64,000 bases of DNA from NCBI RefSeq assembly GCF_016772475.1, contig NZ_CP068595.1:3844001-3908000 (forward strand). The letters run 5' to 3'. The position numbers and the translations under genes are program-made. The first letter of the stretch is position 1, and the number at the start of each line of letters is the position of its first letter. Of the stretch, positions 53,546 through 62,521 are shown one piece after another. The stretch comes from Paenibacillus sonchi (GTDB lineage Bacteria > Bacillota > Bacilli > Paenibacillales > Paenibacillaceae). Under the pieces are notes generated by a model. The model had not been told where the DNA came from, made no database searches, and worked only from the letters and a program-made list of their open reading frames with translations.

Positions 53546-54514
53546 CTATCCGGGTGTGAACTGCAGCTCGGGAAAAATCCAGGCGTAGGACTGATAATAT
53601 CCGCTGTGTATATTCTTATTCCCGGTTATCGGGCGATAAGGGGAGACGAAACGTTCATATTCAGGATCGCTGTAAACCCTGGACATGGCTTCGTACAAAT
53701 CCAGCGGCCATGTATCGGAAGCCAGCGGAGCCGGGAATTTCTGAGCGTCGCCGTAAGGCCATTCCGCTATGCGCCCGTCGGCATAATAAAAGAAGGTATC
53801 GAGTGCCTTCTTGACGCTTTTTCCGCCCGGAGAGGTCCAGTGGAACAAATTCTCGCCGGTAGTGTCAGCGACTAGCTTGATGGCAGCCGTGAGGGGAGCA
53901 AGGGAGAAATAATGATACCAGATCGCATTGCATCCTCTTGTTGTTTCTTCCGGAATGAGTCCGGAAGTTTCTAGGGAGCTGTCTATATGCTCCTTGAGGT
54001 TGGCGACTTCTTCCGCAAAACGGGCTTGGTCGCCCATCAGGCGGAACAAGGATAATTGGGCATACAAGCTCCAGCTCCACCAGTTGTTCCGGAGCGGAAT
54101 GCGATCCCACTCGGGCAGGCACACACCAGTCATCCAGGCAATGAACAGGTCTTTGTTCTCCTTGCGCCAGCCGGAATAGCCTTGGATCAGCCCGGCTGCC
54201 TGGATCAGCCCTGTTCCCAAATAGGCGGAGACCAGCGGGCCGTCATCGCCGGTCAGCACCTTGTTGATGGCCGCCCAGCCATCAATCAATTCCAGCGCTT
54301 TATCCGCATATTCGGCCCTGCCGGTGTGGCGGAAGGCCAATGCCGCCATGCAGGCCGCCTGGGCATCCTCTTCCATCAACCGTTTGGCTGCCTGATGGCC
54401 GGCCATGTCGAAATAAAAGCCGGGAATATTCCATGCCGGAACGGCGTGGCAGCTAACGGACATACTGTCATTTGCAACTTGCAGCAGCTGTTGTAATGCA
54501 GGCTGGGTGTTCAT
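53546..54514 (-). CDS. Alginate-lyase-family polysaccharide lyase (uronate-specific)
   Basis: A 322-aa protein with the helical (alpha/alpha) toroid pattern of the PF05426 alginate-lyase-like clan: AALAFRHTGRAEYADKALELIDGW, IPLRNNWWSWSLYAQLSLFRLMGD (Asn/aromatic catalytic-face region) and GCNAIWYHYFSLAPLTAAIKL. It has no signal peptide and would act in the cytoplasm, on imported uronic-acid oligosaccharides, by beta-elimination. It lies 46 bases downstream of a GH88 gene, which removes the unsaturated uronate that lyases create, so the pair makes chemical sense. The exact lyase family and substrate are not certain. Confidence 0.75.
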   Translation of the reverse strand: MNTQPALQQLLQVANDSMSVSCHAVPAWNIPGFYFDMAGHQAAKRLMEEDAQAACMAALAFRHTGRAEYADKALELIDGWAAINKVLTGDDGPLVSAYLGTGLIQAAGLIQGYSGWRKENKDLFIAWMTGVCLPEWDRIPLRNNWWSWSLYAQLSLFRLMGDQARFAEEVANLKEHIDSSLETSGLIPEETTRGCNAIWYHYFSLAPLTAAIKLVADTTGENLFHWTSPGGKSVKKALDTFFYYADGRIAEWPYGDAQKFPAPLASDTWPLDLYEAMSRVYSDPEYERFVSPYRPITGNKNIHSGYYQSYAWIFPELQFTPG

Positions 54515-54560
54515 AAGTGTGCATCTATCCTTTCGGTTTCTGGCTCAAAGTCATTACCGT

Positions 54561-55685
54561 TCATACCAATAGCCCGGCACTCCGCCGCTCCAGCCGCATC
54601 AAGGCCTCCAGATAAAAATAGTCTCCCCAGATCACATAATCATCAGGCGAAATACCAAGCCGGACGGCGTAGGAACCTCGGTTCAGCAGTCCTTGTGCAT
54701 CCGGCTCCCCCTTCGTCGAGTAGTTGGCGGCAAGGGAGGCAACGATTCTCCGGGCTGCTTGTGCCAGCCATTCCCGGTCAGCGTCGTGCTCTGGAAGCAG
54801 CTCAACCAGCTCCAGCATGCCCGATGCGGCAATGGCTGCAGCGGAGCTGTCCCGTTTGGTCTCGGGAATCTGCGGCACATCGAAATCCCAGAACACCACG
54901 CTATCCTCAGGAAGTCGGTCTACAAAATAGCGGGCGAGCCGCTTGGAGGTTTCCAGCAGCCCGGGCTGCCGCATATACCGGTAGGCCAGCGCGAAACCGT
55001 AAATACCCCAGGCTTGGCCTCTGGTCCAGGTCGAGCCGTCGCGGCTCCCTTGGTGGGTCCCTCCACGGATTGAGTCTCCGGTCACCGGATCGAAGTAAAA
55101 GGTATGGTACGTGGAGTCATCTCCGCGGACCAGAAAACGGCGGCTCATGGTCGTCTGCTGCTCAGCGGCCTGACGGTAGGCCTCCCGGCCGGTCTGCTGG
55201 TAAGCCCAATGCAGCAGAGGCAAATTCATCAGGCAATCGATGATAATGCGGCCGCCGTTCTCGGGATCATTCTTGGGGCCCCACGCCTGGAGAATTCCCG
55301 GAATTTCGCGCCATCTTTCCAGCAGAACATCCGCTGCCTGCAAGGCGGCGGACCGGGAGCTTTCATCCCGTTCCAGAATCCAATGGGCTTTGATGGAGGG
55401 AGAATAGAGAAATCCGATGTCATGATGCTCCAGGCCCACCCGGTGCTCAAGGCGTTCCCGGAAGTTGTCCAAGGTTGTCATAGCGGCCGTCCGAAACCGG
55501 GGGTCCTTGGAGTATTCATAAGACAGCCAGAGCAGTCCGGTCCAGAAGCCCTCGGTCCAGTCGTTACCCGGGGTTAGCCGGTAGATCCGGTCACCTTGGG
55601 TGCTTGTAACGGGGAACTTGTCTCCAAATCGCTCAATATTGTGTGAAACTACGCGCAAGGCGTCCTCGATGGCTTGTGCCCACAT
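54561..55685 (-). CDS. GH88 unsaturated glucuronyl hydrolase
   Basis: Releases the 4,5-unsaturated uronic acid left by polysaccharide lyases. The 374-aa protein has the six-hairpin toroid. Asp89 in LEHHDIGFLY and Asp150 in RIIIDCLMNLPLL align with the two catalytic Asp residues (88 and 149) of the Bacillus sp. GL1 enzyme. GSRDGSTWTRGQAWGIYGFA and the NYVIWGDYF-like end (DDYVIWGDYFYLEALMRL) are also typical. ATG 55685 is chosen because GGAGG lies eight bases upstream, and the ATG at 55700 is part of that site. Cytoplasmic. Divergent from an AraC regulator 118 bases away. Confidence 0.95.
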   Translation of the reverse strand: MWAQAIEDALRVVSHNIERFGDKFPVTSTQGDRIYRLTPGNDWTEGFWTGLLWLSYEYSKDPRFRTAAMTTLDNFRERLEHRVGLEHHDIGFLYSPSIKAHWILERDESSRSAALQAADVLLERWREIPGILQAWGPKNDPENGGRIIIDCLMNLPLLHWAYQQTGREAYRQAAEQQTTMSRRFLVRGDDSTYHTFYFDPVTGDSIRGGTHQGSRDGSTWTRGQAWGIYGFALAYRYMRQPGLLETSKRLARYFVDRLPEDSVVFWDFDVPQIPETKRDSSAAAIAASGMLELVELLPEHDADREWLAQAARRIVASLAANYSTKGEPDAQGLLNRGSYAVRLGISPDDYVIWGDYFYLEALMRLERRSAGLLV

Positions 55686-55803
55686 AGTGGTATCCTCCAT
55701 TTCGCGTTATCATGCTGCCTCTATTATATAACCGGACGAATGATTGCCGGTTGTGCTAAAATGTAACCAAATTGCGATTATAGCAACGGGGGAGGCGTTC
55801 GCG

Positions 55804-56688
55804 TTGGCGTCACATATTGAACATGTGGATCCGGGTCACAGCAGCTTTTTTCTGGCTTTCCGGGATGAGCTGCAGGAGGATCACTTTCATAAATTTCATG
55901 CGCATCAGGGTCTGGAATTGTTATTTATCCATGAAGGGCAAGGGATCGTGGAGGTGGAGGGGCGCACCTATGAACTGCAAGGAGGATCGTTATTCTGCTT
56001 CCAGCCATACCAGCTGCACAAGGTGGAGATTCCCGCCCCAAGGGATGCCCGGGATGTCCGCTATGTCCGGACAAATCTGACCTTTGAGCCGCGGTACCTG
56101 GAGCCGTTTCTGGCTCCATATCCCAAGCTGGAGGCGTTTCTCCGCTTTCTGTCCAGGGGGACGCTGTCTTCGCCCAGATTTGCTGTTGATGACAGCCGGC
56201 TGATGGGAGCGGTGGAGAGTCATGTTCGGGCCGTACTTGAACCGGGGGAGGGGCAGGAGGAGGCCCGCATCCTGTTCCTGATCTCCTTGCTGCGGTATCT
56301 CCAGCTGGCGGTTATCTCCGGGGAGGAACTGCCGCCGGAGGGCTGGTCCGTTAAAACAACGGCCCATATCGAATCGGTTATGGATTGGATCGAAGGCCAT
56401 TTCCGGCAGCCCTTCAGTCTGGAGCTGCTGGCAGGGGAGCTGCATCTGTCCTCCTACTATGTATCCCATTTGTTCAAACAGTACACCGGGGTATCGCTTA
56501 CGGATTATGTGACGGCCAGAAGAATCCGTGAAGCCTGCGTGCTGCTGGGGAACTCCGGGCAGTCCGTACAGAGAATCGCCCGCGAGGTCGGGGGGCTTAG
56601 CGCCCCTTATTTTTGCAAGCTGTTCAAAAAACACAAAGGCATGACGCCCCTGGACTACCGTTCGGCGCTTCACCATACGGCCAAATAG
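55804..56688 (+). CDS. AraC family regulator with cupin sensor (lyase/GH88 locus)
   Basis: A 294-aa regulator. The N-terminal cupin (HFHKFHAHQGLELLFIHEGQGIVEV) should bind a sugar. The C-terminal AraC domain has QPFSLELLAGELHLSSYYVSHLFKQYTG and QSVQRIAREVGGLSAPYFCKLFKKHKG. TTG 55804 is preferred because GGGGGAGG ends eight bases before it. The frame opens at 55744 but without a site. Being divergent from GH88 it probably activates that operon. Confidence 0.92.
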   Translation: MASHIEHVDPGHSSFFLAFRDELQEDHFHKFHAHQGLELLFIHEGQGIVEVEGRTYELQGGSLFCFQPYQLHKVEIPAPRDARDVRYVRTNLTFEPRYLEPFLAPYPKLEAFLRFLSRGTLSSPRFAVDDSRLMGAVESHVRAVLEPGEGQEEARILFLISLLRYLQLAVISGEELPPEGWSVKTTAHIESVMDWIEGHFRQPFSLELLAGELHLSSYYVSHLFKQYTGVSLTDYVTARRIREACVLLGNSGQSVQRIAREVGGLSAPYFCKLFKKHKGMTPLDYRSALHHTAK

Positions 56689-56748
56689 CGGACGGGTTTC
56701 CGCGCCAGCCTTATCCCGGCACCGGGTAAGCCGGATTTATCCCGGCTT

Positions 56749-57612
56749 TTAAGCCTTTCCGTTCCTGATCTGGCGGTAGCTTCCGGGGGTGACTCCAGTT
56801 AGTTTCCGAAACAGCCGGATGAAGTAATTGGCATTTTCAATGCCGACCTGCCGGCCTACTTCCGATACGGAAAGCTCCATGTTTTCCAGCAATGATTTGG
56901 CCTTCTTGATTTGCAGATCATGCAGATACTGGAGCGGACTCATCCCTGTGTATGTTTTGAGGCACCGGGCGAGATAGTCGAACCGGAAATGAAGCGTCTG
57001 CTCCATGTGCCTGGCGTCGAAGGGCCGGGTCAGATGCTGCTGGAGGTAGGCGATTGTCTGATCGCAGAGCTGTCTTGCGCGGGGGGCATATTGCATTTTT
57101 GCGGCAGCCTGCAATTGGACCAGAAGACCGGCAAGCTGCGTCTGCAGCGGTAAGGAGCTTGCCGGAGACAAGGCCTGATGAAGCTCCACCATCTGCTCCA
57201 GGAACGGCAGAACGCCGGGAGGATGCAAAACGGTAAACTTCGGAATATACATCACCTGCTGCTGCGGAGCCACATCGAGATTTGTCCCTTTGACATAGGG
57301 AAAGGACCAGGGGATTTTTCCGCTGTCAACCGTCCGGACCGGTGCCGGATGAACAAAATGAATCCAGTAAATTTCCGTGATTTCTTCACAAGGACGATGC
57401 CCGGTATGTCTGCGGCCCGGTTCGAGCACCAGCATGGTGCCTGCCTTGATTTCGTAGGGCACCTCATCTTCCGTCATATACAGGGTACCCTTTATGACAA
57501 ACAGCATGTCATATACATCGAACGAACGGGTTTCATGCTTTTGCCCCGGCGGCCAAAAGGCATGGCCGATGGTCACCAGCTGCGGCAGCGGGGGATGGCA
57601 AGCTCCAGGCAA
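56749..57612 (-). CDS. AraC family regulator with cupin sensor (GH151-like locus)
   Basis: A regulator of about 287 aa. The cupin part includes SFDVYDMLFVIKGTLYM and GTMLVLEPGRRHTGHRP. The AraC part includes RPFDARHMEQTLHFRFDYLARCLKTYTG and LSVSEVGRQVGIENANYFIRLFRKLTG. The open frame begins at TTG 57612, but AAAGGAG is better placed for ATG 57617 in another frame (MNCLELAIP). One more base in the G5 run 57590-57594 would join that start to the gene, so the true start is probably 57617. Divergent from the glycosidase gene it likely controls. Confidence 0.88.
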   Translation of the reverse strand: MPGACHPPLPQLVTIGHAFWPPGQKHETRSFDVYDMLFVIKGTLYMTEDEVPYEIKAGTMLVLEPGRRHTGHRPCEEITEIYWIHFVHPAPVRTVDSGKIPWSFPYVKGTNLDVAPQQQVMYIPKFTVLHPPGVLPFLEQMVELHQALSPASSLPLQTQLAGLLVQLQAAAKMQYAPRARQLCDQTIAYLQQHLTRPFDARHMEQTLHFRFDYLARCLKTYTGMSPLQYLHDLQIKKAKSLLENMELSVSEVGRQVGIENANYFIRLFRKLTGVTPGSYRQIRNGKA

Positions 57613-57778
57613 TTCATTGCAGGGTGCTCCTTTCAGAACCTGTTATCTATGGTTTCATTGTAGCATGGTGAAATTCAATAAGGTAGAAAATGTGCTACTA
57701 TAAGTCGATTCAGGACCTGTCAGATCCCGGAAGAAGTCATTATACTGAAGGTATAAGATCCGGAAAGGAAGGGAAAAC

Positions 57779-59752
57779 ATGCGATTTCGTCAGGTTCATC
57801 TCGATTATCACACCTCCGAAGCCATAACACCAATCGGAGCCCGTTTTGACAAAAAACAGTTTCAGGAGATGCTGAAGCTGGGCAACGTGGATTCTGTCAC
57901 AGTCTTCTCCAAATGCCACCATGGCTGGGCCTATCATCCGTCGGAGGCCAATGAGATTCATCCCGGGCTGAGCTTCGATTTACTTGGAGCCCAGATTGAA
58001 GCCGCCCATGAAATTAACGTAAAGACGCCGGTATATCTGTCGGCCGGTCTGGATGAGAAGCTGGCCAGGCGCCATCCGGAATGGCTTATCCGGGACGAAA
58101 ACGATCAGACGAACTGGGTGAAAGGCTTCCTGGAACCGGGATATCACCAGTTCTGCATGAACACGCCTTACCTGGATATCCTGATTGCCCAGACCCGTGA
58201 GGTCGTGTCGCGCTATGATCTGGACGGCCTGTTCTTCGATATTGTCGGTGTGCGCAAATGTTACTGTCACAGCTGTATAGAAAGCGTGCGGCGCGAGGGC
58301 GGAGATCCTCGGGATGAGCAGGCGATGCGCAGACTCTGGGAGAGAACCTATGCCAATTATACGGCCAGGGTGAAGGAAGCGGCCGAAGCAATCAAGCCGG
58401 GGCTGCCGATCTTCCATAATGGCGGACATATCGCGCGCGGCCGCCGGGATCTGGCCTTTATGAATGACCATTTGGAGCTGGAATCGCTGCCGACAGGCGG
58501 CTGGGGTTATGATCATTTCCCGCTGTCGGCCAGATATGCGCAGACGCTGGGCGTCCAATTCCTGGGCATGACCGGGAAATTCCATACGTCCTGGGGAGAA
58601 TTCGGCGGCTATAAGCATCCGAACGCGCTCCGTTATGAAACCGCACTCAGCATTGCCAACGGCGCAGGATGTTCAATCGGTGATCAGCTGCATCCCGACG
58701 GACATATGGATGAAGCGACCTATGCCCTGATCGGAGAAGCTTACCGTGAGGTCGAGCGCAAAGAAGCATGGTGCACTCAGGCGACGAATGTTGCGGATAT
58801 CGCGCTGCTGTCGCTCGAAGCGGCTGGTGTTCACCCGCAGGCACAGACCGGCGGGCGCAAGCCGCCATCGGATGCAGGCGCCGCCCGCATACTGCTGGAG
58901 GGGAAATTCCTGTTTGACGTTATCGACAAGGAGCATGATTTCACAGCCTATAAAGTGTTGATTTTGCCGGATTATGTGGCTGTGGATGAAGGGCTGCGCG
59001 GCCAATTGGAGCTGTTCCTGCAGCAGGGCGGTAAAATTCTGGCGACAGGCTGGTCCGGGCTTGATCCGGAAGGGACGCAGTTTGCGGTCGATTTCGGGGC
59101 GCGGCATGTGGAAGCCAATCCTTACCGTCCCGATTATTTCCGTCCTGCCTTCAAGCCCGGGAGCCTGCAGGAGGCTTCCTTCATCTTTTATGCCCAGGGG
59201 CAGAAGATCGAGCTTGCCGGCGGCACAGAGCTTGGACGCCGTGAAGACCCGTATTTTAACCGCGATGTATTTACCTTCTGCTCACACCAGCATAGCCCGA
59301 GCAGTTACACTAATGGTGGACCCGGCATGGTCGAAAACGGCAATGGAATTTATATCGCTTGGAATGTATTTGAAGATTACGCTGCCAAAGGCAGCCTGAT
59401 TGTGAAGGAAACCGTTCTGCACGCGCTGAACCGGCTGCTTCCTGACAAAACCCTGCATACAAATCTCCCGGCGCAGGGCGTCGTCACGCTGCAGGAACAG
59501 AAGGAGGAGAAGCGCCTGGTCAATCATCTGCTGTATGCGTCGCCGGTCCGCAGAGGCGAGAACATCGAAGTGATCGAGGACATTATCCCGCTATACGATG
59601 TCCAGGTGTCTGTCCGGACAGAGGGCCGGGTTCAGAATGTGTATCTGGCTCCGCAGATGACACCGCTCTCTTTTAGCCGGGAGGAACAGAACGTTCACTA
59701 CACGGTACCCGTGCTGGAGTGCCATCAAATGGTGGTTCTTGATTATGAATGA
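57779..59752 (+). CDS. GH151-like glycoside hydrolase (possible alpha-L-fucosidase)
   Basis: A 657-aa cytoplasmic TIM-barrel enzyme (RFRQVHLDYHTSEAI, TVFSKCHHGWAYHP, DGLFFDIVGVRKCYCHSC, PIFHNGGHIARG) with a GH42-trimerisation-like Rossmann domain (YKVLILPDYVAVDEGLRGQL, GKILATGWSG) and a beta C-terminal domain. This architecture fits GHL6/GH151, where Paenibacillus and Bifidobacterium alpha-L-fucosidases are known. The nucleophile would be the Asp of LFFDIVG or a nearby acid. GGAAGGG precedes the ATG. It is followed by a serine hydrolase and flanked by a divergent AraC regulator. Substrate remains inference. Confidence 0.75.
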   Translation: MRFRQVHLDYHTSEAITPIGARFDKKQFQEMLKLGNVDSVTVFSKCHHGWAYHPSEANEIHPGLSFDLLGAQIEAAHEINVKTPVYLSAGLDEKLARRHPEWLIRDENDQTNWVKGFLEPGYHQFCMNTPYLDILIAQTREVVSRYDLDGLFFDIVGVRKCYCHSCIESVRREGGDPRDEQAMRRLWERTYANYTARVKEAAEAIKPGLPIFHNGGHIARGRRDLAFMNDHLELESLPTGGWGYDHFPLSARYAQTLGVQFLGMTGKFHTSWGEFGGYKHPNALRYETALSIANGAGCSIGDQLHPDGHMDEATYALIGEAYREVERKEAWCTQATNVADIALLSLEAAGVHPQAQTGGRKPPSDAGAARILLEGKFLFDVIDKEHDFTAYKVLILPDYVAVDEGLRGQLELFLQQGGKILATGWSGLDPEGTQFAVDFGARHVEANPYRPDYFRPAFKPGSLQEASFIFYAQGQKIELAGGTELGRREDPYFNRDVFTFCSHQHSPSSYTNGGPGMVENGNGIYIAWNVFEDYAAKGSLIVKETVLHALNRLLPDKTLHTNLPAQGVVTLQEQKEEKRLVNHLLYASPVRRGENIEVIEDIIPLYDVQVSVRTEGRVQNVYLAPQMTPLSFSREEQNVHYTVPVLECHQMVVLDYE

Positions 59753-59795
59753 GCCTCAATTTTGATAATTATACTTTGCAAAAAGAGGATGACGA

Positions 59796-60932
59796 ATGAT
59801 GAACTTTGAACCTGTATCTTCATTTATCGACCGCATCACCTCCTGGCGTATCCCGTGGGCGGAGGTGCTTGTTATGCACCGCAACGAACCGGTTTTCCGT
59901 TACCGTAACGGCTATGCCAGCCTGGAAGAGAAGACGCCAATCGACGATGGACGGATTATTAATCTCTACTCGCTGACCAAGATCATGACCTGCACGGCAG
60001 CTCTCCAACTCTTGGAGAAGGGTGCCTTCCTGCTGAATGACCGGCTGTCAGACTATCTGCCGGAATACACTGAAATGAATGTAAAGAAAAGATTGCCGGG
60101 AGGCGAACTCGCACTTGAGCGGGCGGTGCATCCGATTACGGTGCGTGATCTGTTCACCATGTCGGCGGGGTTCTCCTATGATCTGGGGCTGCCTTCCATT
60201 AAGGAAGCAGTAAGCCGCACAGGCGGCAAAATGCCGACACGTGCCATTGCAGAGGCCCTTGCCAAGGAGCCGCTTCAATTCGAGCCGGGTACCCGGTGGA
60301 ATTACAGCTTATGCCATGATGTCCTTGCAGCTCTCGTGGAGGCTGTGGATGGCCGGCGGTTTGGCACGTATATCCGGGAGGAAATTACCGGGCCGCTGGG
60401 CATGGCCGATACAGGCTTCGATCTCCCGGACGAGAAGCGGAGCCGTCTGGCACCGCAGTACGAATATAGCGATGAGCTCGGCAAGCCCGTGCGGAAGGAC
60501 GGGAACGGGTTCCGGCTAGGAAGCGAGTACGAGAGCGGAGGGGCGGGATTGCTGTCTACCGTGACCGACTACGCGCAATTCTTGAATGCGCTGACGAATC
60601 AGGGAACAAGCCCGGACGGTGTGCGTATTCTGTCACCGGCATCGGTGGAGCTGATGCGGACCGAGCAGCTGACCGAAAGCATGCGCGGCGATTTCTCCTG
60701 GGAACAGCTGAAAGGCTACAGCTATGGGCTGGGCGTCAGAACCCATATCTCCCAGGCCCGCAGCGGCTCGCTGAGCCCGCTCGGCGAATTTGGCTGGAGC
60801 GGCGCCGCCGGCTGCCTGGCCGTCATCGATCCGGCTTCGCAGCTGACCGTTATGTATGCGCAGCATATGCTGAACAATCAGGAGCCTTTTGTGCATCCGC
60901 GATTGAGAAATATCGTGTACGCCTGTTTGTAA
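59796..60932 (+). CDS. Beta-lactamase-family serine hydrolase (esterase type)
   Basis: A 378-aa class-C/EstB-like protein. Nucleophile Ser59 and Lys62 lie in SLTK, the second-motif Tyr is in WNYSLCHDVLAALVE (YSL in place of the YAN of true lactamases), and the last motif is GEFGWSGAAG. These changes and the absence of a signal peptide favour a cytoplasmic esterase or deacetylase over antibiotic hydrolysis. GAGG precedes the ATG by seven bases, and the gene lies 43 bases after the glycosidase, so it may remove acyl groups from the same oligosaccharide. Confidence 0.88.
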   Translation: MMNFEPVSSFIDRITSWRIPWAEVLVMHRNEPVFRYRNGYASLEEKTPIDDGRIINLYSLTKIMTCTAALQLLEKGAFLLNDRLSDYLPEYTEMNVKKRLPGGELALERAVHPITVRDLFTMSAGFSYDLGLPSIKEAVSRTGGKMPTRAIAEALAKEPLQFEPGTRWNYSLCHDVLAALVEAVDGRRFGTYIREEITGPLGMADTGFDLPDEKRSRLAPQYEYSDELGKPVRKDGNGFRLGSEYESGGAGLLSTVTDYAQFLNALTNQGTSPDGVRILSPASVELMRTEQLTESMRGDFSWEQLKGYSYGLGVRTHISQARSGSLSPLGEFGWSGAAGCLAVIDPASQLTVMYAQHMLNNQEPFVHPRLRNIVYACL

Positions 60933-60987
60933 CCAACCTGGTTTTTGTTTTCGCCGACACTTCCATTTTACCTTGAAAAACAACAAG

Positions 60988-61032
60988 GGCTGACCCAAGT
61001 AGCCGTTTTATGGCTTTTGGGCCAGCCTCTTT
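60988..61032. terminator. Bidirectional terminator
   Basis: GGCTGACCCAA pairs with TTGGGCCAGCC (one mismatch) and contains an inner AGCC/GGCT stem, followed by TCTTTT. It separates two convergent genes. Confidence 0.85.
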
Positions 61033-61071
61033 TGCGTCCCTGAAAACATAGGAAACATAGACTTCACACCA

Positions 61072-62109
61072 TTATTCCAAGGAGGTAGAGTCCCTGAATA
61101 TGGGTTTGGTGTAGATATGAGAAACCTGGTAAGGCTGTCCGGGATGGCTGACCCGTGACAGCAGCATTTCAGCGGCGGTAACACCCATTTCGTTGCTGTA
61201 GATGTGAACGGTGGTCAGATGAGGTTCGATGATCTTTGATTCCGGACCGTTGTCAAAACCGCTGACCACAATATCCCCGGGAATGGTATAGTTTTGACTC
61301 TTCAATGCTTTCATGAAGTTGACGGCAATATAGTCGTTGGCACAGACCAAAGCCGAAGGAAGCTCAGGCATATCCTTAAGCTTTTCATCCGCCCAGCTAG
61401 GGCTGGAGAAAAAGTTCTGATCCTCATCCAGAACACACTGTGAGAGATTCAGCTGGATGCCGGACTCCGTTAAAGCACGGTTGAACCCCACCCATCTTTC
61501 GTTAAAGCTCCGGCAGTGATTATAGTCCCCGATAAACCCGAGTGTTGTGTAACCGCCATCAATTAACTTCTTGGTAACCAGATAAGTACTGTGTTCGTTC
61601 TCCATCAACAGCACATCCGCTTGAAATTCAGGGTAGCAGACATGTGCAGAACAATCGATGAAAATAGTTGGAATACCAAGGCTTGTAATCAGATTGCTGT
61701 ATTCGAGATTGAAAAGCTCAATACAGATAATCCCGTCCACATTGGAGATATCGAAGTTGTTGGGAAGGGCCAGAGATTGCTGCTCGATGTCCCGGATGAT
61801 GTGAATGGATAGATTATAGCCCTCGGCGCTGATGCGTTTCTCCAAGCCGCTGATCAGGGTCGAGCCGAAATGGGAGGTGTTGGGCAAGTTCTCTGTCAAT
61901 AAAGCGATGTTTCTGGAGCTCTTGGACAACTTGCTTTCGTCCTCCATAAAGGAAAACTGCTTGTATCTCATTTCTCTGGCTTTTTTAATGACTTTATTCC
62001 GGGTTTCCTCGGGAATGCCCTTCGTCCCGTTCAAAGCTTTGGAGGCCGTATTTCTGGAGATTCCCAAAGCATCCGCGATGTCCTGTATGGTTACTCTATC
62101 TCTAGCCAT
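61072..62109 (-). CDS. LacI family regulator
   Basis: A 345-aa repressor starting MARDRVTIQDIADALGISRN with the helix-turn-helix continuing TASKALNGTKGI, followed by a sugar-binding-type effector domain (GFIGDYNHCRSFNERWVGF, VCANDYIAVNFMKAL, VVSGFDNGPESKIIEPHLTTV). ATG 62109 is chosen: the frame is open to 62277, but the extra residues are AT-rich non-family sequence, and GAGGTGA lies eleven bases upstream. It is divergent from an importer with a palindromic site before its ribosome binding site. Confidence 0.92.
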   Translation of the reverse strand: MARDRVTIQDIADALGISRNTASKALNGTKGIPEETRNKVIKKAREMRYKQFSFMEDESKLSKSSRNIALLTENLPNTSHFGSTLISGLEKRISAEGYNLSIHIIRDIEQQSLALPNNFDISNVDGIICIELFNLEYSNLITSLGIPTIFIDCSAHVCYPEFQADVLLMENEHSTYLVTKKLIDGGYTTLGFIGDYNHCRSFNERWVGFNRALTESGIQLNLSQCVLDEDQNFFSSPSWADEKLKDMPELPSALVCANDYIAVNFMKALKSQNYTIPGDIVVSGFDNGPESKIIEPHLTTVHIYSNEMGVTAAEMLLSRVSHPGQPYQVSHIYTKPIFRDSTSLE

Positions 62110-62403
62110 GTATTGTACGTTCACCTCTATATCATATCTTCTCATCGTCTTAACTTTCTTAAATGTATAATAGTTTTCCAAAAATAGCAATATAAAATTT
62201 ACAAATGAACAAATCAGTTTACATTTTACGATAGTCATATGTGCAAAAATGCCATACGAATCACTACGCTGCATCAATGTGCTAAGCCGAAAATTACAAA
62301 AAAACCCTACTTTTCACCCACAATTTGTTATTTTATAAAGGGAAATAGCTGATTTTGAATTGTTTTTATTGTCAAATGAACAAAAATATTTTTACAAAAT
62401 TTA

Positions 62404-62499
62404 TTGACGTATGGTGAACTGTCTGATAAATTGTAAATGCAGCAGGGCTTGAAGGCCGCTGAATCGGTGAGCTGCATGTGCATCACAAATTAAATTTGT
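62404..62499 (+). promoter_or_regulatory. Importer promoter with palindromic operator
   Basis: TTGACG (62404-62409), 17-base spacer, TAAATT (62427-62432). Downstream, ACAAATT-A-AATTTGT (62485-62499) is a perfect 15-bp palindrome ten bases before the GGAGG site. Similar half-sites (ATTTACAAATG near 62200, ACAATTTGT near 62320, TTTACAAAATTTATTG near 62395) fill the rest of this 412-base gap, which has no gene. Confidence 0.65.
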
Positions 62500-62521
62500 A
62501 AAAGAAATGGAGGCAAAGGCA

